A stretch of DNA of 26,269 nucleotides from Branchiostoma floridae (taxonomy: Eukaryota > Chordata > Leptocardii > Amphioxiformes > Branchiostomatidae): the NCBI RefSeq assembly GCF_000003815.2, contig NC_049989.1, forward strand, positions 22,458,387 to 22,484,655, read 5' to 3'. Both the position numbers and the translations under genes were made by a program. Within the stretch, counting starts at the first letter, position 1. Every line of letters begins with the position of its first letter. Below the pieces are notes generated by a model. That model was not told the origin of the DNA. It did no database searches and saw only the letters and a list, made by a program, of their open reading frames with translations. Below, one piece after another: positions 11,101 to 23,100 of this stretch.

Positions 11101-14100
11101 CGACACAGGTTACCTCACTACACTCACTAACAGGTTATCAACCTGTGCTGAAACTGCCTGCATCCCCTCCTATCTCTGGGACAGAGACGGGGGGCGACAC
11201 AGGTTACCTCGCTACACTCACTAACAGGTTATCAACCTGTGCTGAAACCGCCTGCATCCCCTCTCCTGCTATCTGTGGGAGAGACGGGGGGCGACACAGG
11301 TTACCTCACTACACTCACTAACAGGTTATCAACCAGTGCTGAAACCGCCTGCATCCCCTCTCCTGCTATCTGTGTGACAGACGGGGGGCGACACAGGTTA
11401 CCTCGCTACACTCACTAACAGGTTATCAACCTGTGCTGAAACCGCCTGCATCCCCTCTCCTGCTATCTGTGGGAGAGACGGGGGGCGACACAGGTTACCT
11501 CACTACACTCACTAACAGGTTATCAACCAGTGCTGAAACCGCCTGCATCCCCTCTCCTGCTATCTGTGTGACAGACGGGGGGCGACACAGGTTACCTCAC
11601 TACACTCACTAACAGGTTATCAACCAGTGCTGAAACCGCCTGCATCCCCTCCCCTGCTATCTGTGGGACAGAGACGGGGGGCGACACAGGTTACCTACTA
11701 CACTCAATAATAGGATTGGTTTATTAACCTGTGCTGAAACTACCTGCATCACATCACATATCTCTGTAGAAATAAACCCACATGCTGGCCACTGTATCAT
11801 GTACCTTAAGGAAAATTAGCTCTACTTGCAGAATGGTTGCTGACTTGGAAAACTCCTAGCATACACACACACACACAGCTGCCATTATCAATAAAAGTTT
11901 AACTATAAACATTGTGGTTGAACTGACCAATACTAGAAGCCACCATTATGATAATGATTGTACCTGACTTCTGGTTACTGTACCTACACCATGCATATGG
12001 TAGCTGACATGACACACTTTTAGAACCTAACCCCCTAGCACACAGCTGCCATTATCAATTTACAGTAACTGTCATTGTGATCAACTACATCATTCACCAA
12101 AGCTCCAGTGACCCCTGGCACCATGTCACAACCATACCTGCACCATGGTGCCCGGCTTAACATTGACATGACCATGACTTCAGTCACCCTTGGCCCTACG
12201 ACACCCCCGTACCTGGACCATGGTGCCCGGCTTGACGCACTCCCGGAACCCTCCCAGAGCGCAGAGCGCGGCCACGACCTGGCGCGCGGTGGTCAGGAAG
12301 TCTGTGATGGCTGGCGTGCTGGAGGACGGTGACAACACCACATCCGACTGGCTCAGCAGCGTGGGCAGGCACAGCAGGGCATGGGTCAGCACCTGGGGCA
12401 TAAAGGTCAGAGGTTAGGGCATGGGTCAGCATTAAGGGTCATAAGGGTCAAAGGTCAGGACATGGGTCAGCACCAGGGTCAACCAGTCACAGGTCACAGA
12501 ATGGGTCTGCAATAGAGGTTAAATGGTCAAATATCATGGATATAATTCTTGCATTGCTAAACAGATTGATGCTTTGATTGATTAACTAAATTATTCATTG
12601 GTCAAGGGTTAACTATGCGCAGTGAGCAACCTATGGTTGATTAACTAGCTAGTAAAGAATGATTAACAATTGACTGACAGCTGGTTAACTGGAGGTTAAC
12701 TCACCCTCTCCACAGCAGAAGCCCAGATCTGCGCCATGCTGGACTCCGCCGCAGTTAGTTAACTAGTTACTAACTAATGTTTAACTAGTGTCTAACTCAC
12801 CCTCTCCACAGCAGAAGCCCAGATCTGCGCCGTGCTGGACTCCGGCGCGATGAGCAGCCCATGGTTAGTTAACTAGTTACTAACTAATGATTAACTAGTG
12901 TCTAACTCACCCTCTCCACAGCAGAAGCCCAGATCTGCGCCGTGCTGGACTCTGGCACGGTGAGCAGCCCAGGGTTAGTTAACTAGTTACTAACTAATGA
13001 TTAACTAGTGTCTAACTCACCCTCTCCACAGCAGAAGCCCAGATCTGTGCAGTGCTGGACTCCGGCACGGTGAGGAGCCCGTGATTAGTTAACTAGTTAC
13101 TAACTAATGTTTAACTAGTGTCTAACTCACCCTCTCCACAGCAGAAGCCCAGATCTGTGCCGTGCTGGACTCCGGCGCGGTGAGGAGCCCGTGATTAGTT
13201 AACTAGTTACTAACTAATGATTAACTAGCGTCTAACTCACCCTCTCCACAGCAGAAGCCCAGATCTGTGCCGTGCTGGACTCTGGTGCGGTCAGCAGGCG
13301 CAGTTAGTTAACTAGTTACTAACTAATGTTTAACTAGTGTCTAACTCACCCTCTCCACAGCAGAAGCCCAGATCTGTGCCGTGCTGGACTCCGGTGCCGT
13401 GAGGAGCCCGTGCAGAAGCCCAATCACTTCTCCTGCCATGCTGTTGGCCACCTGCCCACTGATGAAGGGTCGTACGGGGTCAGCTCTGAGAGAAAGAACG
13501 TCGTGGTTAAACAAGAGCTTTTGAAAAAAGCTGGCCACGCATGCTCAGAAAATGGTGAGGATAAAATGGTGACAGAAGATAGTTTGTAAGTAGCAGAAAA
13601 AGGACCACAAGCTTCACATATATATCATTTGAAACTGTGAGAGCTTTGACACTTTTTGAAATCACACAAGTTTACACATTCAAATTAAGAATTTCTGATA
13701 AAGTCTATACAATTTATACAATATGGTCCCATATTCTTCCTAACCTCGCCAACTCTGCGTTTTTCTCCCGACACACGGCGGATGACGCCATCCTCTTGCG
13801 GTCGGTGCTGCCGCCCTCCTGACCGGTCCCGTCCACAGGCGGTCCCGTGCTGACCACCAGCCCCGCCTGCGCCCACTTCGCCGCGCGCCGGATCGCCGTC
13901 ACCGCATCTTCCGTGATAACCTCCGCACGGCCACTCTGTCAGGAAATACATGCAGAATTATGAAAACATTCTCTTAAAAATCTTACATCCATTTACTAGG
14001 CACTGTTTCTGACAGGAGCCAGTTAGACGGTGGATAGGTGTCTTCTGTGATAACCTCTGCACGGCCACTCTGTCAATAATACATGCAGAGAGAATTGTAA

Positions 14101-17100
14101 AAAGATGCATTTTATTTTCCTTTAAAATCTAACAATCATTTCCAAGTCTCCGGCACTGTTTTGGATGGGAGCCAGTCAGAGGAAGGATACATGTGCAGCA
14201 CCAATGCCATCCAGCAGGGGGCGCTGCATGGAGCAAAATGGCAATGTGTGTATTTTACTCACCCTGGTGAGGTCTCTGTCCATCCTGACCACCTTCTCCA
14301 TGTTGGCTCCGCTGCCCAGTCGGAACGGGCGCCCGTCGCAACTGGAAAACAGTTCAGGTCAAAGGTCGGGCACTGACGACAGGCATCAAAACCAGGCACT
14401 CTAGATTTGCATTGAAAATTTCCCCAATCTGGCATCTATGACAACCCTCCTTATCATGATGACAATCAGGGTAAGAAATCCAGGTAATAAGACTACGCTA
14501 AAAGCAGTTACTCAAGCAACTGGATATGATTTTGGAAACATTCAGACAATCCAGGTAGCATCCACTGTTTTCGTCAGTGACACTGAGCTTGTTGCAGAGC
14601 AGGTTTTATACCCTAAGCCATGCGAAGGAGTGTAGAGAAACCCTCCTTACCTGAGCAGCGGCTGTATGACCTCGTGCGACGACTGGTCCTCCCGTTTGTG
14701 CACGTACACCGCGATGCGCCCGTCCTGGGCCTCGGTCTCCTCCAGCCGTTCCCGATCGCCCGTCCCACCATGCACTGCTGCCGAGGCTGGCGCCGATGGC
14801 TGGCTGTGGTCGGGGGATGCAAGGGACAGGGCCGTCTGGGCACCTAAACAAACAAACAAACAAATAAACAAACATGATACAGGGCCGTCTGGGCACCTAA
14901 ACAAACAAACAAGAAAAACAAAAAAACATGATACAGGGCTTAGTGCTTGAACAAACAAACAAGCATGATGGACAGGTGCAGCTGAGCATCTGATGGGCAC
15001 AGATGTAAGAAGAGCCAGCAAGAGTGGCTGTTCACAACAGTTACTAACTTAGATAAACTAGCTTAATTACTAAATAATTTTTGACCCATCTAAGCTCGTA
15101 TGAAGAAGAGTAGCGTACCAGGAACGACGTAGTCTCCGAGCTTGGCGAGCAGCAGACTGGCGATGCGGGCGGCCGGGTCCTGGATCCCGCCCTCGAACAC
15201 GTGCATGTCCTGCCCCCAGCAGGGCAGCTGGATATTCTCACAGTCCTCCGCACTGTGGGGGGACAAAAGGCTCTTAGTATACTACTCACAGTCCTCCACA
15301 CTGTGGGGGGACAAAATGCTCTTAGTATACTACTCACAGTCCTCCGCACTGTGGGGGGACAAAAGGCTCTTAGTATACTACTCACAGTCCTCCGTACTGT
15401 GGGGGACAAAGGGCTCTTACTGAACTACTCAACAGCCTCCACACTGAATTTTTATTGAATTCCTGACCCACCTTAAAAGTGGTAGAGCCACCCTGCACAG
15501 CTGTCAGCACCAGCTAGGGGGCAGTAATGTACAGTACATACCTGATGAGCGGTAGTGCCACTCGGCACAGCTGCAGTACTATCAGCACCAGCTTGGGGGA
15601 GGGGCGCTGGTCCAGTAAAAGTGACAGCAGTTTGGAGACGCACGCCGGCTGGCTGAGGATCGCCTTCCCCAGCTTACTCCTGGGCAGGTAAGGTCAAGTC
15701 TTTTGTAAGAAATCTCAACAGAGATTAAATCCAGTTGTCTACTAGGTCAGGGCACTAGATCTTTCACTAAAACCAACATTGTTGATATCCTGAATTGAAG
15801 AGCAGCCCAAACTGGAGTCAACACTCCTACTGCTGAAACAACTCGCCTCTACTCTACTTAAAAAATGGAAATGTGTCTCAATGGCTTTACACAATGAAAA
15901 ACTATAATTCCAGAGACTGGAAACCTCTCAGAGAGCCTTCCTACCTGGACAGGTTATTGAGTAGACTGAGAACCTCCTGGAGAGCCTCTGTCCCAGCAGC
16001 CTCGTCTCCGCTGCACTCGGTGGCTCGGGCCAGGTGATTGGTCAGGAGGGCCGAGACCTGCCGCGCCAAGCCGCTGTGTTCCACCGCACTGGCCGCACCT
16101 GGTGTCACACCAACGTTTGTTATAGGGGTGTCACACCAATGTTTGATACAGGGGTGTCACACCAACGTTTGTTATAGGGGTGTCACACCAATGTTTGTTA
16201 TAGGGGCGTCACACTGACATTTTTACGGGCGTCACACCAATGTTTGATACAGGGGTGTCACACCAACGTTTGTTACAGAGGTGTCACACCAACGTTTGTT
16301 AAAGGGGTGTCACACTCATGTTTATTTCTAGGTACCAATGTTTGTTATAATGGTCTCATACATTTGTCAGGAATATTTGTTACTGTTGTATCACACCAAT
16401 GTTTGTTACTGGGTATCACATCGACGTTTGCTACTTGGGTATCACCCTGGCGTTTGTTACTAAGGTGTCATTTGCTAGTAAGGTATCACACCAACGTTAG
16501 TAACAGGGGTATCACACCAATGTTAGTAACTTTGGTATCACACCAATGTTAGTAACTGGTGTATCACACCAATGTTAGTTACTGGATATCACACCAATGT
16601 TAGTTACTGGGGTATCACACCAACGTTGGCTACTGACCTTCCTCGTCCTCCCACATGACGCAGCGGTTGGACAGCACCTGGAACCCCGCCCACGCCATGG
16701 CCGACACTCGCTGCTTCATGGTCTGGGTCTCCGTGTTGCTCTGGTCCCTGTAGCTGCTCAGGCTGCACAGTTTATCCAACAGCTGCACCAGGCCGCTCCT
16801 CACCAGGCAACGCTCCTCCGCTCTACAGAACAGTACAGAACACAACAGAACAGTACAGAACAGTACAGAACAGGTGTGAGGTTTAAGTGTTGCTGTGGTC
16901 CCAGTAGCTGCTCAGGCTGCACAGCTTATCTAACAGCTGCACCAGGCCGCTCCTCACCAGGCAACACTCCTCAGCTCTACAGAACACAACAGAACACAAC
17001 AGAACAGTACAGAACAGTACAGAACAGGTGTGAGGTTTAAGTGTTGCTCTGGTCGCGGTAGCTGCTCAGGCTGCACACCTTGTGAACCCTGACCTATAGT

Positions 17101-20100
17101 ATGTGAACCTTTGCCTGACGTGTGTACTTGCTTGGTGTATTGAATATCACAGATCTGGCTGATGCTGTTGGAAAAGGAAATGGGTTTGGGTTAGATTGGA
17201 TTCTGACCTATCTGAAAAATTGGTGAACCTTGACCTAAAAAACAACTCAGCCTATGGACCTGGTGTATGAAATGGCACAGAGCAGATGGATGCTTGCAAC
17301 ATATCATGGGTTTGGGTAAGAGTAAACTTTGACCTATTGTGAACCATAACCAATGGTAAACTTTGACCTATAGTGAACCTTGACCTCCGTACCTTGTGTA
17401 AGGGATGACACAGAGCAGGCCGATGCTGTTGGAACATGCGATGGGGTAGGTGGAGGCCAGCTGCACCACGGAGGTCATCGTCTCAGCAAACGCCTCACGC
17501 ACCTGGTTCACCATGCCTCCACAGGTGAGCTCCTCAACCCTGCAGGTAACACAGAACATTGCTCACTCACTCACTCTCTCATCCACTCACTCACTCACTC
17601 ACTCACTCACTCACTCACTCACTCACTCACTCACTCACTCATGGTTCACCATGCCTAGGGAGGCCCACACCCAAATTTTATCACAATTACCATTTTTGAA
17701 AGGCTGGAATTTCTATTTTTGACATCTATTTGTCATTTTGTGTGGATTTCCTGGTAGTACTAAGTAAGTTTAGTATGTCCTGAAAATTTCAACCTTCTAC
17801 GATATCGGGAAGGTCAAAAACTTGGTCATCGAACTTGCTTCCGAGAGCATTTTTGCCCCATAGTTAAGCATTGAATTGACAGTGTCAATAACCTAAAAAA
17901 ATGTGATTTTTTATTTTAAGTCGTAGAAAGCTGCGATTTGCACCATTTGATAAGGCTTTGGACCAAACACCATAATCAATAAGAAAAATATGAAATTTAG
18001 GCTGATTTATGCAAATTTTATGCAAATTAGGTTCCCAGTATAGTTAATGATATAGCATATCTACGTCATATTATTAAAGTAATTAAGGCTTCCAGCGCTC
18101 TTGATCAATTATCAATCCTATGTACCCACCACATACAATAATCTTATACATTATGAATCTTCTGTGAAATCCCTAAAGCGCAGTATGTGCAGTTAAAAAT
18201 GCTTATTTGTATGATGGCGCCCCCCTCCCCCCTGCATGCTTAACACAGATCACTTAAGATATGGGAATATTTTCAGTTGTCAACATACTACAAAGACGAA
18301 ACTTCATACCATAACAAAAAAGAACAAGTTGTATAAGCTGTCAACTCTATTTATTCCTATCTTCAACTGTATGCATTTCATGACCTTCATAAATCATTAC
18401 ATATGCATATTGCACATGGTGCCCCCCTCCCCCTTGACAAAGGAAAACAACATCTCAGCCCTTATATAAATTACACTCACAGTTTGAAGGGTGGCTGGAA
18501 TCAGAATGGTGGAGATCAGTACAAAGTCACAAGTTGAACAAGTACAGCATAATTAACTATGCGTTTCATTACCTTAATAAGTCATTACATAATTGCATAT
18601 TGTACATGGTGCCCCCCTCCCCCTTGACAAAGGAAAACAACATCTCAGCCCTTATATAAATTACACTGTCTCACAGTTTGAAGGGTGGCTAGAGAAACAG
18701 TACAAAACTCCATATCCATCAAGTACAGCATAATCAACTATGCATTTTATAACCCTATATGCAATAAATAAAATGAAAAGCTGACAGTGGAATGTCAGCG
18801 TCAGCATCGTTTCTCCTAAGGGCCGTGAGAAAAATGTCCTCTTCATTATATGCTACAGAAGCAAGAGGTAAGTAGTCCTCAACATCATCATGTTTTTTTG
18901 TTTTCTACATTTTGTTTGCTGAGACAATAAATTCTGCCAGAGTCAATGATGTTCATCCCCAATCGGGGTAGTTCAGCCCAAAGCTGAAATTCCAGTTCCA
19001 GGCCTGTCATGTCTGGTACTTTGCGATGGTTTGTGACGAGTTCGCTTTTTTATAATGTCTAAACAAGCTGTCTTTTCTTGTCCTTCTTTCGTCACAATCA
19101 CATGCTTGTCTTTTCTTCTTTCTTTCATGATTCCTCTTCTTTGTAGATTTCTCTTAGTTGTCCTTCTTTCAAAGGTTCTCCACAGTGTTTTATTCCTCTG
19201 TCCTTTCCTGGCAGTATACATAGCACAAACTTTGACAAATTTCTCTTGTCGTACCAGCCAGGTGGCTGGATTATCATGCTTTCACCTTACCATGCTGTTT
19301 CGTCGTGTATTGTAGTTCTTCACTAATTTGCTGTACAGTACTCAGTGCGACCACCAATTTGCATTTTGAACCAAAACTTTTGCAGTGCAGCAAATTGTGT
19401 CCAATCCTCCAAACTCATGTAGCCAACAGAGCAAGATGCTGTGTCTGTCATGAAGTTGTTTTGTTTGAGTCACGATTCAATGTTTCTTGCATGAATGACT
19501 TCTCCTTTATCTTGGAACTTGACACTGGAATATTGCAGCTCTAAAAGGTCAGCTTAGCTGTAGTCCTTTGGGTAGATTCCAGCAATATATACCTGTAAGT
19601 GTAACATTAAAACAAAATCTTTACCTTCCAAACATATCTTATTCCAGCATGACTAAAAGTACTAAAATTAGAATTATCAAAATACATTGAAAGCATTAAT
19701 TTAAGTCAAAATTTTTTCAAATTCTATTTTGATAGGTAATGGAACCCGCCGCATCTTGCTTCGCAAAAACGTTATTAGAGTCTTAACCCCATACGTTGAA
19801 TCACATACACCATACTACGAATGAAGCCCCCCTCCCTCTTCTGCTACAGTATGCTTGTCAACTTTATAGGCATATATATTGCGTGAAAAATTCAAATATA
19901 TCGATATCAAATATCATCTAAGATAATTCTGAAACCCACATCCTTCCTAGAATTCATATTTTGCTACCAAGACTACGTTAAAAAAACGATTATTACCGAA
20001 AATGTCCGCGTTGAATCACCGTCCGTGAGGGGGAGGGTCGGCCGGGAGCTGTGAATTGGGTCACCGTAGAGTTTTCCGCGGTCTTTCGGACGGCGGCACG

Positions 20101-23100
20101 CAAACATTTTTGCACGGAAATTCATAAAACTCCGTCAGTATGTCCCTTCATATGTTATCTATCGACTGTAAAACCCGCTTTTCCGAAAATTAAGAGATGT
20201 CAAAAATACAGCGAAAATACGTCGATGTATTCTCGTCAACTTCGCTTTTGAAAAGAGACTTCCGCAGCTGTTCAGAGTGGGCGGGATATGACGTAGCCAG
20301 AACTGTTGGCTTTATAAGGAAACCTTTGATTGGCTCTATTTGAATTTACCGCGAGGCGCCGACGAATCAAAGAAATAGTTACATTTTAGCCTGGCGCGCG
20401 GGTTGAACCCGGAAGTGCAGGACGCAGCGCGGAAAACTGGGTCACGGGCGGGCAGCGCGTAAACCATGGGCGCGCGGACACTTTTCATCGATTTTTAAAC
20501 TGCGATAACGTTAGTTTGCGTTGCCGGAGAAATGTGAAAATAACTATGCTAGGTAAACTTTTTACGCTGATTTAGAAAATGCTATCAAAATTGCCGTACA
20601 GGGCGCCAATAAAGAGATATTTGTTTCTAAACATGCCACATCTGTTACCGAAAGTAGTGTGGGCCTCCCTACCATGCCTACACAAGTCAGCTCCTCAACT
20701 TGGCAGGAAATAGGGAATTACTAGTACACTCATTCACTCACTCACTCACTCACTCACTCACTCACTCACTCATAGTTCACCATGCCTCCACACGTCAGCT
20801 CCTCAACTCTGCAGGGGGCACAGATAATTACTTTAATTCTCATTCATTCACTCACTCTCACTCTTTCACACACTCACTCACTCATCTTAGCACAGAAAAT
20901 GCAGGATGACTTTAAAACATTAGCTCAAACAGATAAGGGCGAAAGTGCATGATTGAGTCAGGTATGAACTTTGGTCCTTACTTTGGTCCATGCTGCAGCA
21001 CCGACGTCACCGCGGAGACCAGGTGCGTTGCCCCGCCGACCCTGGCCGCGGCCGTCAGCAGCTCCACCATGTGCACGAGCGCCTGTTTACGAGAGTTCCC
21101 ACGCTGCCAGCGGACGGACGCGGCCGACAGGAAACTGGAACACGACACCTGCGGGACATACAGAGCTTTCTGTCACTCAACATTCCCTCCCAAAAACACG
21201 ACACCTGCGGGACAGAGTTCCTGTCACTCAACATTCCCCTCACCTCCCAAAAACACAACACCTGAGGGACAGAGTTTCTGTTGTACACTGGTCACTCCAC
21301 ATTCCCCCCTCCCTCCCTATAATCATTCAGCCTCTTATACATGCACTATAGAAGTCAGTTGCCATTGGTTACAACTGACATTACAAAATCAGTTGCCATG
21401 GTTACAGAAGTCAGTTTGAATAGTGACTCATAGAAGTGAGTTGCCATGGGTACAGAAGTGAGTTGCCATGGTTACAGAAGTCAGTTGCCATGGTTACAGA
21501 AGTCAGTTGCCGTGGTAACAAAACCTAGTTGCCATGGCAAAAGAAGTGAGCTGTCATGCCTATTATTGTTAGGTTCCATAGCTACAGAAGGTAGTTGCCA
21601 TGGTTACAGAAGCTAGTTGCTATGGTAACAGAAGTGAGTTGCCATGGTTACATGTTCCTCCAGGTTGCTGCCGATGAAGCTGAAGAGCTGGTCCAGCAGG
21701 ACGGCGTGCGCCGGTTTGTCCGGCTTTCCCCGGTCCTCAACCAGCTCCTGTAGGAACACAGCCTGGCCTCGCTGGCGCTTCCATCTAACAACAAACAAAC
21801 AAACAAACAAACATCAGCGCCGGTTTGTCCGGTCTGCCCCGGTCCTCGACCAGCTCCTGTAGGAACACAGCCTGGCCTCGCTGGTGCTTCCACCTGACAA
21901 CAAACAAACAAACAAACAAACATCACTCACAACAACTGGGACCTAACTAACTTGCATTAGATAAAATTAATGATCATTGCCTACAACAAAATCAAAATAA
22001 TAAAAATCTTAATCCTACCTGCCCGCGCTGTTCAGGTCTCTGCCCTGGGAGATCCCCCCAGACTCAGCGTCGAAGGTGGAGGGGGCTGAGATGCTCCTGG
22101 CCAGGTGCGGGGACACCAGGGGGGTGTCTGTGCTGGGGGGCATGCCTGGGGGGGTAGAAGACATGAACAACAACCTTTAGGGGGGTGTCTGCACCGGGGG
22201 GCATGCCTGGGGAGGGGGGGTAGGAACGGCAACTCAATGAACATGATTTGCAGAACAACAAACACCCGCTCCACTCCATGGTCCTGAGCTACACAAAACA
22301 GTGCCAAACTGCAGGACTCGAAGAAAGAAAAAAATCATTTTTGCATCAGGGGATAAGCCTCTACAGCCTGGACTTGTAAATATTGTGACATAATTGACAC
22401 TAGAACCTTCCAATTACATCTATAATATTATGTATAAACAACAAGGAATCTTGGAGACCTTTGTGCCACTAGGCACTACAAGTGAACAACAGCAACTAGT
22501 CAGTCCTCACCGCTGGGATGCTGGGACATGCTCCTGGCCAATCCCGGCCCACTCTCCTCCGTTTCTATGGTAACAACCAATCAGTACTCACCGCTGGGAT
22601 GCTGGGACATGCTCCTGGCCAATCCCGGCCCACTCTCCTCCGTTTCTATGGTAACAACCAATCAGTACTCACCGCTGGGATGCTGGGACATGCTTCTGGC
22701 CAATCCCGGCCCACTCTCCTCCGTTTCTATGGTAACGTGGAGGAGCAGCTCCGCCCTGGCCAGCAGCTTCTCAAGGAGCAGCTTTGTCTTAAGGAGGAAC
22801 GGCTTCTCCTGCCCGTCCTTTTTGGTCGCCGTGGAGACGTCCTTGTCAAACAGCTCCTTCAGCGTCTTAATGGTTCCCTCAAGGTCAACCAGGTTCAGCT
22901 CCACCTCCTTTAAGTAACACAGCAGGGCAAGGTCCTTCCGCGTGGTCTGAAGAGGAAGGTGAAAGGTCAACACAGAACTCCTATAAGTCACACAGACCAC
23001 AGGAAACTAAATGCTACATTTAATATTGCAAGTTTAGATTTTTATTACATGATAATGTTCAAATGAGCTCACTTTTCTGCCGGCTTGAAAGAAATGGAAA

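Larger units (their letters stand above)
17656..20671. mobile_element. hAT-like DNA transposon, about 3.0 kb, non-autonomous or decayed
   Basis: Perfect 15-bp terminal inverted repeats, TAGGGAGGCCCACAC at 17656-17670 and its complement at 20657-20671, bound the insert. ACCATGCC at 17648-17655 recurs as ACCATGCC at 20671-20678 if the terminal A is shared, giving an 8-bp target duplication; without sharing it is 7 bp (CCATGCC). TA-G-G ends with an 8-bp duplication are typical of the hAT superfamily. There is no intact transposase or hAT dimerisation domain. Inside are ~190-bp direct repeats, a GC-rich promoter-like right end and a broken minus-strand gene. It sits in a HECTD4 intron, inserted into a minisatellite copy of E9. 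Confidence 0.8.

Noticed and set aside
10698-11321. A 207-codon plus-strand ORF with a repeating protein pattern
   Set aside because: It is the antisense of the E19 acceptor array. The repeating peptide only reflects units near 96 bp, a multiple of three.
10745-11760. CRISPR array
   Set aside because: The repeats are contiguous, carry exon and splice-site sequence and have no unique spacers. The genome is eukaryotic.
15228-15238. A CTCF-like CCAGCAGGG match in E13
   Set aside because: It lies inside coding sequence, lacks the GGGGGC core end and the upstream TGCAGCACC block.
15508-15526. CACCAGCTAGGGGGCAG as a twelfth CTCF-like site
   Set aside because: It has an extra base in the core and no upstream block, and is explained as a degenerate copy of the E12 3' end.
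19055-19315. A hydrophobic 86-codon plus-strand ORF in the transposon
   Set aside because: It is the antisense of a Lys/Arg-rich minus-strand stretch that belongs to the decayed gene.
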